Counted from the first letter of the stretch, positions 42,143 through 50,880 are shown. The stretch: DNA of 64,000 nt from Haloarcula limicola (GCF_010119205.1 NZ_WRXM01000001.1:806001-870000); one strand, 5' to 3'. The notes: a model not told the origin generated them from the letters alone. Numbers and translations: made by a program.

Positions 42143-42976
42143 TTACTCGATCAGCCGCCGCACCAGCGACAGTCCAGCGTCGCGCCACCTCGCGGGAAGG
42201 TGGCGAGCCAGCAGGAGGTACTTCGCGCTCTCGCCGACCGGATAGCGCGGCTCGGGGTCGCTCGCGTTCGCCGCGTCCCGAATCGTGAGCGCGACGGCTC
42301 CCGGCGTGACGGAGAGCGCGTCCTGTACGCCGGCCAGTCGCGAGTCCTCCTGTGCCCGGTAGAGCCAGTCGTACGCGCCCGTGTGTTCCGGGTCGTCTCG
42401 CACGTCGTCCTCCCCTTCGACCGCCGAATCGATCCCTCGCCGGACGGGACCGGGCTCGACCAGCACCACGTCCACGTCGAACTCGGACGCCTCGACGCGG
42501 AGCGCGTCGCTCAGCCCTTCGAGTCCGAACTTCGAGGCGGCGAACCCGCCCTGCCCCGGCATCGAGAGTCGGCCGGCGACGCTGGAGACGTTGACTATCG
42601 TCCCGTTCTCCCGGGCGCGCATGTGCGGGAGGACCGCCCGAATCATCCGGTGCGGGCCCAGCAGGTTCACGTCGAGTCCAGCCTCGAAGTCGGCCGTCGA
42701 GACGTCCTCGACGGCTCCGAAGTGCGCCGACCTCGCGGCGTTGACCAGGCAGTCGATCCGCCCCTCCTCGGCGACCACGTCCTCGACGACCCGCGTGCAC
42801 TCGCGGGCGTTCGTCACGTCGAGTTCGGCGGTCTCGCAGCCGTCGTCCGCGAGGGCCGCCACGTCCGCTTCCTCGCGCGCGGTCGCCCACACGATCCAGT
42901 CGTCGTCCAGAAAGGCCTCGGCGGCCGCTCGACCGATGCCCGAGGCCGCGCCAGTGATCAGCACCGTCTTACCCAT
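42143..42976 (-). CDS. Short-chain dehydrogenase-like protein lacking the catalytic tyrosine
   Basis: A 277-residue Rossmann-fold SDR. The nucleotide loop TGAASGIG is at 8-15, and the catalytic serine region NVSSVAG is at 129-135. The tyrosine of YxxxK is replaced by F145 (GGFAASKFG, K149 kept), and the NNAG motif reads NAAR. It may therefore not be a normal dehydrogenase. A binding, regulatory or altered-mechanism role is possible. The tail after residue 215 is a haloarchaeal extension. It is convergent with the Get3-like gene. Confidence 0.85.
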   Translation of the reverse strand: MGKTVLITGAASGIGRAAAEAFLDDDWIVWATAREEADVAALADDGCETAELDVTNARECTRVVEDVVAEEGRIDCLVNAARSAHFGAVEDVSTADFEAGLDVNLLGPHRMIRAVLPHMRARENGTIVNVSSVAGRLSMPGQGGFAASKFGLEGLSDALRVEASEFDVDVVLVEPGPVRRGIDSAVEGEDDVRDDPEHTGAYDWLYRAQEDSRLAGVQDALSVTPGAVALTIRDAANASDPEPRYPVGESAKYLLLARHLPARWRDAGLSLVRRLIE

Positions 42977-43033
42977 GAACGGTCGGACACGCGCCGGACA
43001 ATTAAGCCCACCCGCTTGCGTCTCGCCGGCCGG

Positions 43034-43849
43034 CTATATCTCGGCTTTGACGTCGTCGGCGTACTTATCGGCCAGCCGCGTCGGTTCCGGGAGCTTGTAG
43101 CCGCCGGCGGTCGCCGACACGAGGTCCGCGGCCGTCTCCGCGCTCACGCGGTGGCCGGGACTGACGATGAGGGGATTGACGTGCTGTTTCGAGGATTCAT
43201 ACTGCCGCGTCTGGACGGCGTGACCGATGAGGGTGCCCGCCGCGGCGGTCTCGACCTCAGCGTCGGCCTCGATGGGAACGCGCGCGCCGGTCGGCAACTT
43301 GCGGTCGAGGGACTCTCGTGGCGTGCCACAGAGCAGGTTCTTGGCGACGCCGACGGTCGGCACGTCCAGCGTCACGCCGACGTGCGTCGCCAGTCCGGCC
43401 TCCCGATAGTGGATGCGCCCGCTCCCGTCGACGAAGACGACGTCCGGGTCGCTGTCGAGTTCGGCGAAGGCCGAGAGGATGGCGCTGCCCTCGCGAAACG
43501 AGAGGAGTCCCGGAACGTACGGTATCTCGGCCGGTTCGACGGCGTAGACCCGTTCGACCACCTCGCGGCCGCGCAGGACGACGACGGCCGAGACGGCTCG
43601 GTCGCCGACGAACGCCTGATCGACGCCGGCGACGAGCGGTCGGTCCGCGGGGGCGTCCTCGCCATCGCCCGCCGCCCCGAGCTCGCCGAGCGTCGCCTGT
43701 TCGGCCGGCCCGTCGAGAGTGACGGCGTCCGGATCGAAGTCGTGGTCGTCCTCGAACACCGCCGTCGCCGCGATCTCGCGCTGGAGGTCCTCCATCTCCG
43801 CGGTCGAGAGCGACGGGTCCGGGACGAACGTCGAGTTGACGACCTCCAT
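43034..43849 (-). CDS. nfi: Endonuclease V
   Basis: A 271-residue repair nuclease that cuts one base 3' to deaminated bases such as inosine in DNA (or RNA in some lineages). Catalytic residues are D77 (AGVDQAF), E120 (PGLLSFREG), D141 and H147 (FVDGSGRIH). Y111 in PYVPG is the wedge tyrosine that separates strands. The usual DGxGxxHPR reads DGSGRIHYR, a mild variation. The first 65 residues are an acidic haloarchaeal extension. It follows the rhomboid gene with one base between stop and start, so the two form an operon. Confidence 0.92.
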   Translation of the reverse strand: MEVVNSTFVPDPSLSTAEMEDLQREIAATAVFEDDHDFDPDAVTLDGPAEQATLGELGAAGDGEDAPADRPLVAGVDQAFVGDRAVSAVVVLRGREVVERVYAVEPAEIPYVPGLLSFREGSAILSAFAELDSDPDVVFVDGSGRIHYREAGLATHVGVTLDVPTVGVAKNLLCGTPRESLDRKLPTGARVPIEADAEVETAAAGTLIGHAVQTRQYESSKQHVNPLIVSPGHRVSAETAADLVSATAGGYKLPEPTRLADKYADDVKAEI

Positions 43850-43850
43850 G

Positions 43851-44798
43851 TCAGAAGGGACCGCGACCCCCGGGGCCGCCCGGGCCGCCTGGACCGCCCG
43901 GGCCGCCGCCACCGCCGCGACCGAACTGGAGCTGGCCGGGTATCCGCGCGCGGTCCTTGACCTTCTTGCCGTACCACAGACCGATTCCGAGGCCGATGAG
44001 GTGTGCGGTGTGGGCGATGTTTCCGCCGAGCAGCCCCGCCGCGCCGGGCGAGAGCGACCCGAAGACACTCAGTAGCAGATAGAAGCCGGTGATCGCCCAG
44101 ATGGGGACCGGGATCAGGAAGTAGAGGTAGACGCGCAGGTCGGGCTTCAGCACCGTCAGGAAGCCCAGGATGGCGAGTGCGGCCCCGCTGGCACCGAGGA
44201 CGCCGTAACCGCCCCCGCTCTGGACCATCTGCAGGCCGATCTGGCCGAGTCCGGCGAGCATCCCCGAGGCGAGGAAGAAGATGGCGTACTTCTTCGAGCC
44301 GAGCTGCTGCTCGACGAGTTGGCCGAAGAAGTAGATGATGATGCCGTTGCCGAGGATGTGATAGAACGAGAAGGGCTGGTGGGAGAAGACCGAGGTCACC
44401 CACGTCCAGACGTACTCCGGGTGGTCGGGACTGAGGACGAACAGCGTCTGGAACAGCTGACTTCCGACCCCGAGCAGGACGATATGTTCGAGCGCGAAGA
44501 CGATCGCCATGACGGTCAGGAACAGGTAGGTGACGTTCCCGCGGAAGTAGCCGAGCACGCCACCGGGGCCCGTGTCCAGGCCGACGCGGCTGGCCATTCC
44601 GCCGCTCTGGTTCCCGCCGCTACTCGTCACGCTGTCGTCGAACCCGCTGTCGAACACGCCGCTCGGGTCGTTCCAGTCGTTCAACCCGGGGCAGTCGTGG
44701 GCCTCCGGTAAGCGATGCTCGCCACAGTAGGTGCCGCCGCAGTGCCCACACTGGTAGGGCATGTTCTCCTCCTTGCCACAGGCGTCGCACTCCGACAT
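43851..44798 (-). CDS. Rhomboid-family intramembrane serine protease with N-terminal AN1 zinc finger
   Basis: A 315-residue protein. Residues 1-40 form an AN1-type zinc finger: C4, C7, C17, C20, C25, H28, H34 and C36. Six hydrophobic helices follow from about residue 88. The catalytic serine is S204 in GASGA and the histidine is H266 in IAHTAHLIGL, with HILGN in helix 2. A Gly/Pro repeat tail (GGPGGPGG) ends the protein. Rhomboids cleave transmembrane helices within the lipid bilayer. The zinc finger, facing the cytoplasm, may select substrates. Overlap-like spacing couples it to endonuclease V. Confidence 0.92.
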   Translation of the reverse strand: MSECDACGKEENMPYQCGHCGGTYCGEHRLPEAHDCPGLNDWNDPSGVFDSGFDDSVTSSGGNQSGGMASRVGLDTGPGGVLGYFRGNVTYLFLTVMAIVFALEHIVLLGVGSQLFQTLFVLSPDHPEYVWTWVTSVFSHQPFSFYHILGNGIIIYFFGQLVEQQLGSKKYAIFFLASGMLAGLGQIGLQMVQSGGGYGVLGASGAALAILGFLTVLKPDLRVYLYFLIPVPIWAITGFYLLLSVFGSLSPGAAGLLGGNIAHTAHLIGLGIGLWYGKKVKDRARIPGQLQFGRGGGGGPGGPGGPGGPGGRGPF

Positions 44799-44878
44799 TG
44801 CCCTCACTTAGAGAGGGTCGTGCAAATGGATTGTGTTTATCCGGCCCCGCGAGCGGAAAAACGGTCGTCGCGCGGGAG

Positions 44879-45652
44879 CTACTCGCCGGCGTCCGGACGG
44901 TCGTCAGTCACGCGGAGGACCCCGATCCACGCGGGCGCGCCGTCGTACTCGACGTCGCCGCCCGACACCTCGACGGTGAGACGCTCGCCGTCGGCCCGGA
45001 CGCCGGTGAACGTCGAATCGAACGACTCCAGGTCGCCCTCGCCGGACTCGCGCTGTCCGGAGAACCAGTCTTGGTCGTCCGTCGCGGTGATGCGCGCCGG
45101 CGACTCGCCCATGAGCTCGCACTGCTCGTAGCCGAACATCTCCGCGAGCTTCTGGTTCACGTAGGCGAACTCGCGGTCCTGGACGATGCAGACGCCGGCG
45201 ATCTCCTGTTCGACCAGCCGCTGGTACCACGAGAGGGCGTTCCAGAACTGCTCCTCGGTCCGGGACTGGGAGACGGCGTTCTCGACGCGGTTGGCCAGCA
45301 CTTCGTACTGGTCGGTGCCGGTCTCCTTCTGCATGTAATCGGTGACCCCCGCGGCGATGGCGTCGCTGGCGATCTCCTCGCTGCCCTGCCCGGTAAAGAG
45401 GATGAAGGGCACGTCGGTATACCGCTCGCGCACGATTTCGAGGAACTCCAGCCCGTCCATGTTGGGCATCTGGTAGTCGCTGACGATGCAGTCGATGCGG
45501 CTCTCGCGCAGGTGGTCCATCGCCGCGACGGCGCTCGTCTCGGTGACGACCGTGAAGTCGTCGTTGATGCGCTCGAGAAAGGTCTGGAGCAACTCGCCGA
45601 TCTGCGGGTCGTCGTCGACGTGGAGGACGCGGATTCCCTGCGTGTCCTGCAT
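44879..45652 (-). CDS. Response regulator receiver plus PAS domain protein
   Basis: A 257-residue signalling protein. The receiver domain (1-120) has the acidic pair D13/D14, phospho-acceptor D59 (IVSDYQMPNMDG), T in LFTGQGSEE and K in YMQKETG. A PAS domain (about 140-250) follows, with NALSWYQRLVEQEIAGVCIVQDREFAYVNQKLAEMFGY. There is no histidine kinase or DNA-binding output, so it probably signals by protein contacts. I start at MQDTQGIRVLHVDDD. An upstream ATG at 45814 adds an Arg/Ser-rich stretch unlike a receiver N-terminus but cannot be excluded. Confidence 0.82.
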   Translation of the reverse strand: MQDTQGIRVLHVDDDPQIGELLQTFLERINDDFTVVTETSAVAAMDHLRESRIDCIVSDYQMPNMDGLEFLEIVRERYTDVPFILFTGQGSEEIASDAIAAGVTDYMQKETGTDQYEVLANRVENAVSQSRTEEQFWNALSWYQRLVEQEIAGVCIVQDREFAYVNQKLAEMFGYEQCELMGESPARITATDDQDWFSGQRESGEGDLESFDSTFTGVRADGERLTVEVSGGDVEYDGAPAWIGVLRVTDDRPDAGE

Positions 45653-46268
45653 CTTCGCCAGCGGGACCGGTACCTCCGCGTACGAGTCGTCCGCCGACCC
45701 CGACGACTGCGTGCGGATGAACGGAACGCTGCGGTTCGACGCGCGCCGGCTCCCCCGAATCGAACTCCGCGACAGTTCGACAGTCTCGGCCGGAAACGCG
45801 GAACTACCGTCCATCGTCAACCCCCGTTCCCACCGCCGATGTCGACGCGATTTCCTTGCTTTCCAAACGTGACCGAAATATTTCACGATGGCGACTCGAC
45901 CCGCTCCCGCGGGGGGTCTGATACGTCGACCGCGAGAAGGGGCGTCTCGTGTGTTCGTGGCTGGCCATCTGTACTGAACTCTGCACGTCTATACGACGGC
46001 GGCCCACAAAACGATACTGATAGTGTCGGTAGTCACCAACTAACGAATACAGAGAGCGGGGTGAGGACGAATATCGCCAGCAGGGACTGAGATGGCCACG
46101 AGATAGGGGGCGGTCGTGCTGTGAAGCGTTAGGTCGCCTGCTCGTCCGAACGGGTTCGGGTCGTTCCGCTAGCTAAGCGTATATTATTCAATACTTTATC
46201 TCGATTAATATATGTAAGAACACTTCAGAAATATTTAATATCCAACCGTCAGATACTATGATTGTATC
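45653..46268. other. 616-base intergenic region ahead of the low-GC island
   Basis: The left part (45653-45814) may be the 5' end of the receiver-PAS gene if its longer start is used. The middle contains GTGAAATATTTC-type AT patches (about 45874) and GC-rich stretches with stops in all frames. From about 46170 the sequence becomes AT-rich (TATATTATTCAATACTTTATC, ATTAATATATG). It ends with a strong TATA element for the small gene at 46269. I see no RNA gene or coding frame I would defend in the middle. Confidence 0.5.
46228..46242 (+). promoter_or_regulatory. Strong promoter for the 43-residue membrane peptide gene
   Basis: AAATATTTAATATCC is one of the best TATA boxes in the window. It lies about 27-35 bases before the ATG at 46269, implying a leaderless, probably abundant transcript. 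Confidence 0.65.
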
Positions 46269-46400
46269 ATGTCCGATACTACGATGACGGAGTTCCTCTC
46301 GGAACACCCACGAATGGCCGGCGCACTGTTCACGATCCTCCTCCTGCTCACGCAGGCTGGAAATGCGGCTGCGCGCGGAGCAGCGATTAGTGGTCCGTAA
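46269..46400 (+). CDS. 43-residue hydrophobic peptide (small membrane or secreted protein)
   Basis: MSDTTMTEFLSEHPRMAGAL, then FTILLLLTQAGNAAARGAAISGP. A polar N-terminus precedes one hydrophobic stretch, residues about 17-32, with an Ala-rich end. I recall a haloarchaeal family of roughly 40-50-residue peptides with the same plan (ENPRMTGVLFTLLVLLSQAGSAAAG-like), possibly DUF7503. The function is unknown. The strong promoter argues it is expressed. It faces the CHAT-protease gene convergently, 77 bases away, within a low-GC patch. Confidence 0.72.
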   Translation: MSDTTMTEFLSEHPRMAGALFTILLLLTQAGNAAARGAAISGP

Positions 46401-46477
46401 TACCGGAATCAAAAACTGTAGTACTTAGCGTACCGCCGTAAATAACGATAGAACGCCCGTTCAAACAGAGCCGGTTC

Positions 46478-48553
46478 TCAGAATAAATCGTCTAGTTGCA
46501 GCGATCTGCTCCAGTAGAGACTACCATTAATCCGTACTGGCCCTTCTTCTAATTGAAGGAATCTCTGTAGTTCCTGCTTTGGTACCTGAAATTTCCCAGT
46601 CATTCCTGATGCTAAAAAGTAATCTTCGCTGCCATCAATAAATGGCATAAAGATAGTGCCTAATCCACGTTGGTCGGTGGTATACGTCGTCATCTTGACC
46701 TTGAACGCACTATCTTTCGCGCTAACTTCGAGAAGATTTGGTGAACCGTTGGCCGACTGCGTCACCGTAATCCCCCCATCTCCAACGACGATGTACTGCC
46801 CGCCGAGGATGCTCTCGTCGCGGGCGATCGTGAGCGCCGCGCGGAGCGGGAACCCGCAGTTGAGCAGGCGGGCGACGGTCTCGCCGATCTTGACCGCGCC
46901 GTCGTTGAGCACCTCGTTGAGGGTGACGATGCCGCCGATGGCACCGCCGTCGATGAGACCGAGTCCCTGCTGGTAGGAGCTACAGGCGTTCAGGAGGAAG
47001 GTGTCGACGCCGACGCCGTCGAGCGTCCGGACGTCGAGCGCGCCGTCCTCGCAGGTGAAGCCGTCGGCGTCGATGTGACCGATGTAGTGGAAGAAGTCGT
47101 TCTGCTCGGCCAGCGTCTCGGCCAGTTCGTCCCTCGTCAGATTCTCGCGGACGGTGATGTCGAAGGGCAGGTCCTCGCGGTTGCCGTACACCTCGTCGGC
47201 GATCTGGCGCTCCTGGGCCATCCGGGCGTCGTTCTGGACGACGGTGATGGAGATGTCGCCGTCGGTGGCCTCCCGGTCGAGGCGGTTCCGGAACGCCTCG
47301 GGGGTGAGCTTGCTCGCGCCGATGGGGACGCCGTCGCCGATCCAGGCCTGTTCGAGCGTCGACTCGGACTGCGGTTCGACGTAGTCGGTCTGGACGGCGG
47401 CGGGCTCGGCGCTGGCGGCTCGCGTGAAGTCCGACGAGCGGGTGAACTCCTGTTCGACGCTGGCTGTCACGCTGGTCTGTGTCCGCTGGTGGGGCTGGTG
47501 CGTGCGGACGATAGCGAGGTCGTCGACGACGAACGGCAACTGCTCGGCGTTTCGGGCCACCGGGTCGACGTGGGCGGTCAAGCGCCACTCCGGGATGTGC
47601 TCCTCGACGACATCGTAGGGCACGGTCAGGTATTCGGCGACCTGTTCGGCGAGCGGTCGGTGATACAGCGTCTCGAAGTCGAGGTCGACGTACGGCTCGA
47701 CCGCGCGGCGCTCGTGGAGGTCGATCTCGTAGTAGCCCTCCGTCCGAGTGAGACAGTCGAGGAAGAACAACTGCTTGAGCACCCGCTCGACCTCGCGTTC
47801 GTAGCCGTCGGGGCCGGTCAGCGCGTACTCGAAGCCGTCGTCCGTCGTCAGTCGGGGGGACGGCCCCGGCCGAATCGACGCGCCGAGGTAGTACGCGAGC
47901 GGCGCGGCGACGAATATCGAGGGGAGGTCCGGCGGGAGTTCGAGGCGGACGCCGGTGTCCGGGCGCTCGACGCCCGAGGGAATGTCGAGGCTGTCGCCCA
48001 GTTCCAGCGCCGGCGGGTGACCGCGGAGCGTCGGATAGGAGCGCTCGGGGTCGGTCGTCTTCAGCGCGGAGCCGAACGTCTCGACGGCGGCCATCATGTC
48101 CAGCGGGTCCTCGGTCGTGGTCACCGTCGCCGCGGGGCGGTCGTGACGCGAACGCGCGCCGACGCGCACCTCGGTCGGCTCGCCGAAGTCGATGCGGGTC
48201 TGCTCCATGTCGACGCTGACTTCGAACGCCGCGTCGGCGCGGAGATACGTCTTGATGCGCGTACAGAGGTCGATGCTGTAGGAACCGTCGGGAACCGTCT
48301 CCGCCTCGAACTGCTTGACCTCCGCGACCATGTTCCCCCCGACGTCGCGGACGTAGACCGGGACGACGGTCGGGAGGACGATCTCGCTCGTCCGGACGGC
48401 GACGGCCGACCCGACCGGGAAGTGGAAGGCGTCGACGTCGACCGGCGTCGGCGAGACGGGCGAGGGCGTGTGGAGTCGGTAGCGCTGGCGCTCGATCCGA
48501 TCGATGATCTCGATCCCCGGCCTGTCGTCGAGCGTGGTGAACGTCAGCGTCAT
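46478..48553 (-). CDS. CHAT-domain (caspase-like) protease-family protein
   Basis: A 691-residue protein. The C-terminal third is a CHAT domain: catalytic histidine H493 in FFHYIGHIDADGF and cysteine C524 in FLLNACSSYQQG, with TLDGVGVDTF, GGIVTLNEVLNDGA and YIVVGDGG around them. Residues 1-380 are a haloarchaea-type region without recognised domain, rich in beta strands and acidic residues. CHAT proteins are caspase relatives that cleave partner proteins in cell-death, gasdermin and CRISPR-linked systems. The last 95 or so residues are encoded by visibly AT-richer DNA. The substrate is unknown. Confidence 0.82.
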   Translation of the reverse strand: MTLTFTTLDDRPGIEIIDRIERQRYRLHTPSPVSPTPVDVDAFHFPVGSAVAVRTSEIVLPTVVPVYVRDVGGNMVAEVKQFEAETVPDGSYSIDLCTRIKTYLRADAAFEVSVDMEQTRIDFGEPTEVRVGARSRHDRPAATVTTTEDPLDMMAAVETFGSALKTTDPERSYPTLRGHPPALELGDSLDIPSGVERPDTGVRLELPPDLPSIFVAAPLAYYLGASIRPGPSPRLTTDDGFEYALTGPDGYEREVERVLKQLFFLDCLTRTEGYYEIDLHERRAVEPYVDLDFETLYHRPLAEQVAEYLTVPYDVVEEHIPEWRLTAHVDPVARNAEQLPFVVDDLAIVRTHQPHQRTQTSVTASVEQEFTRSSDFTRAASAEPAAVQTDYVEPQSESTLEQAWIGDGVPIGASKLTPEAFRNRLDREATDGDISITVVQNDARMAQERQIADEVYGNREDLPFDITVRENLTRDELAETLAEQNDFFHYIGHIDADGFTCEDGALDVRTLDGVGVDTFLLNACSSYQQGLGLIDGGAIGGIVTLNEVLNDGAVKIGETVARLLNCGFPLRAALTIARDESILGGQYIVVGDGGITVTQSANGSPNLLEVSAKDSAFKVKMTTYTTDQRGLGTIFMPFIDGSEDYFLASGMTGKFQVPKQELQRFLQLEEGPVRINGSLYWSRSLQLDDLF

Positions 48554-48577
48554 TTATTTAGTGCCTACCGAACTCCC

Positions 48578-48602
48578 AGTAGTTGGTACGTACCGAACTA
48601 CT
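48578..48602. promoter_or_regulatory. 25-bp nested palindrome upstream of the CHAT gene
   Basis: Arms AGTAGTT (48578-48584) and AACTACT (48596-48602) enclose a perfect inner palindrome, GGTACGTACC (48585-48594). It lies 25 bases before the CHAT start, at the expected transcription start and TATA position, and 82 bases before the divergent DUF5788 gene. A related GGTACATACCGAA stands before the ferredoxin gene at 62407. A specific DNA-binding regulator is likely. Confidence 0.55.
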
Positions 48603-48683
48603 AGCAGAGAAGACGAAAAAGTTACCGGCGGTTATGCCGGTTGAGCGAAGCGGGTAAGACCCCGCGGGTCGAAAGCGCGGACA

Positions 48684-49136
48684 GTGCAAGAGTTCGAGCG
48701 CAAACAGCTCTTAGAGCGCATCGAACGGGAGGGCGCGACCGTCGGTGCCGAGATCCCCGACGAGATCACCGTCCAGGGAGAGGACATCGACCTGCGGTCG
48801 TTCGTCTTCGAGATCAAGCGCCGGGACACCGTCCCGGCCGGAGAGCGAGAGCGCGTCGAGCAGGCGAAGCGGAATCTGCGGCGCGAGCGCATCGAGCGCA
48901 AGGAACGCATCGAGGACGGCGGAGTGAGCTACGAGGAGGGCGAGGCGCTGGCCGAGGCCGTCATCGGCATCGACCGGGCGCTGAACGCGCTCGAACAGCT
49001 CGGTCCCGCGAACCTCGAACAGGAGGCGAAGACGCAGGAGACCGCCGACCAGAAGCGCTGGATGAAGTTCCTGCGGAAGGCGCTGGGTCACGAGGACGCC
49101 GATTCCGGCACGGGTCGTGCCGGGCGAGGGAGATAA
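48684..49136 (+). CDS. DUF5788-family haloarchaeal protein
   Basis: A 150-residue, mostly helical and highly charged protein: MQEFERKQLLERIEREGATV, LRSFVFEIKRRDTVPAGERERVEQAKRNL, then KERIEDGGVSYEEGEALAEAVIGIDRALNALEQL. It matches a conserved haloarchaea-specific family, which I believe is DUF5788, of unknown role. The start is a GTG at 48684. It precedes polX by one base, TAA-C-ATG, so a link to DNA repair is suggested by context. Confidence 0.75.
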   Translation: MQEFERKQLLERIEREGATVGAEIPDEITVQGEDIDLRSFVFEIKRRDTVPAGERERVEQAKRNLRRERIERKERIEDGGVSYEEGEALAEAVIGIDRALNALEQLGPANLEQEAKTQETADQKRWMKFLRKALGHEDADSGTGRAGRGR

Positions 49137-49137
49137 C

Positions 49138-50880
49138 ATGAGCCAGAACGACGAAATCGCCAGCCGACTGGAGGAGTTCGCCGACCTGCTGGAGGCACGG
49201 GGCGTCGAGTACAAACCTCGGACCTACCGGCGCGCGGCCGAGAACATCCGCGAGTACCCCGCCGCCGTCGAGGGGCTCGCCGCGGAGGGCGAAGAGGCCG
49301 TCGGCGAGATCGACGGCGTGGGCGACGCCATCTCCACGAAGGTCGTCGAGTACTTCGAGACGGGGGAAATCGAGGAACTCGAAGAGCTCCGCGCGGAGCT
49401 ACCCGTCGAGATGGAAGCCCTGACGGCGGTCGAGGGCGTCGGTCCGAAGACGGTCGGGACGCTGTACGAGGCGCTCGGCATCACGACGCTCGACGAACTG
49501 GAAGCCGCCGCCGAAGCGGGCGAGATACGGGCGGTCGAAGGGTTCGGCGAGAAGACCGAGCAGAACATCCTCGACAACGTCGACTTCGCGCGCGAGGCCC
49601 ACGAGCGGGCGCTGCTCGGCGAGGCCCGACCCTACGGCGAGCGCATCGAGGCGTACATGAGCGACGTCTCCGGCGTCGAGAAGTGCGCGCTGGGCGGCTC
49701 GATCCGGCGCTGGAAGCCGACCATCGGCGACGTGGACGTGCTCGTGGGCAGCGACGCCGAGGGGGAGGTCGTCGAGGCGTTCACCGACTGGCCGGAGGTC
49801 GACCGGGTCATCGAATCGGGCGAGACGAAGGCGAGCGTCTACGCGGGCGACGACGACGTCCGCGTGGACCTGCGTATCGTCGTTCCCGAGGAGTTCGGCG
49901 CGGCCCTGCAGTACTTCACCGGGAGCAAGGACCACAACGTCGCGGTCCGTAACCGCGCCATCGAGCGGAATCTGAAGGTCAACGAGTACGGGGTTTTCGA
50001 CGTCTCCGGCGTCGAGGACGACGACCAGCGGGCGGGCGAGCGAGTCGCCGGCGAGACCGAGGAGAGCGTCTACGAGGCCCTCGACATGGCGTGGATGGCC
50101 CCGGAGCTACGGGAGAACCGCGGCGAAGTGGAGGCCGCGGCGAACGACGACCTCCCGGACCTGCTGGAGACGGACGACGTTCGCGGCGACCTCCACACGC
50201 ACACGGAGTGGTCCGACGGGGGACACACCATCGAGGAGATGGTCGAGGGAGCCGAAGCGTTCGGCCACGACTACATCGCTATCTCGGATCACGCGACGGG
50301 ACCGGGGATGGTCGGCGGCGTCGGCGTCTCCGACGAGGAACTTCGCGAGCAACTGGAAGAAATTGAGGCCGTCGCCGCCGAAGCGGACATCGACGTATTC
50401 AGCGGTGTCGAAGCCAACATCGCCGAGGACGGGGATATCTCCGTCGCCGACGACCTCCTGGCCGACCTCGACTGTGTGGTCGCCTCGCCGCACGCCGCCC
50501 TCGACGGCGACGGGACCGACCGGCTCGTCGCGGCCGCCGAGCATCCCGAGGTGAACGCCATCGGTCACCCGACGGGGCGCTATCTGAACCGACGGCCGGG
50601 ACTCGATCTCGACGTCGAGCGCCTCGCTGAGGTGGCCGCCGAGAACGGGACCGCCTTGGAGGTCAACGCGAGCCCCGCCCGGTTGGACCTCTCGGGGGCG
50701 GCGGTCAAGCAGGCCGTCGAGGCCGGGGCGACCATCGTCATCGACACGGACGCTCACAGCCCCGGTAACTTCGAGCAGGTCCGCTACGGCGTCCACACGG
50801 CCCGTCGCGGCTGGGCCGAGGCCGCCGACGTTCTCAACACGCGGGACACCGAAGGCGTCCGGGAGTTCCTCGATGCGTGA
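49138..50880 (+). CDS. polX: Family X DNA polymerase with PHP exonuclease domain
   Basis: A 580-residue PolX. Residues 1-150 hold the 8-kDa-like and helix-hairpin-helix units (EIDGVGDAISTKVVEYF, VEGVGPKTVGTLYEAL, VEGFGEKTEQNIL). The nucleotidyltransferase core has GGSIRRWKPTIGDVDVLV with metal ligands D198 and D200. The PHP domain begins at D351-LHTHTEWSDGG and continues with SDHATGP and NASPARLDLSG. Such enzymes fill short gaps in base-excision repair, and the PHP part is a 3'-5' exonuclease or AP-processing unit. It overlaps the Mut7-C gene by eight bases. Confidence 0.95.
   Translation: MSQNDEIASRLEEFADLLEARGVEYKPRTYRRAAENIREYPAAVEGLAAEGEEAVGEIDGVGDAISTKVVEYFETGEIEELEELRAELPVEMEALTAVEGVGPKTVGTLYEALGITTLDELEAAAEAGEIRAVEGFGEKTEQNILDNVDFAREAHERALLGEARPYGERIEAYMSDVSGVEKCALGGSIRRWKPTIGDVDVLVGSDAEGEVVEAFTDWPEVDRVIESGETKASVYAGDDDVRVDLRIVVPEEFGAALQYFTGSKDHNVAVRNRAIERNLKVNEYGVFDVSGVEDDDQRAGERVAGETEESVYEALDMAWMAPELRENRGEVEAAANDDLPDLLETDDVRGDLHTHTEWSDGGHTIEEMVEGAEAFGHDYIAISDHATGPGMVGGVGVSDEELREQLEEIEAVAAEADIDVFSGVEANIAEDGDISVADDLLADLDCVVASPHAALDGDGTDRLVAAAEHPEVNAIGHPTGRYLNRRPGLDLDVERLAEVAAENGTALEVNASPARLDLSGAAVKQAVEAGATIVIDTDAHSPGNFEQVRYGVHTARRGWAEAADVLNTRDTEGVREFLDA

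Noticed and set aside
47075-48604. 509-codon plus-strand frame opposite the CHAT gene
   Set aside because: The real minus-strand frame contains clear catalytic motifs. The plus frame is its mirror with biased Arg/Val composition.
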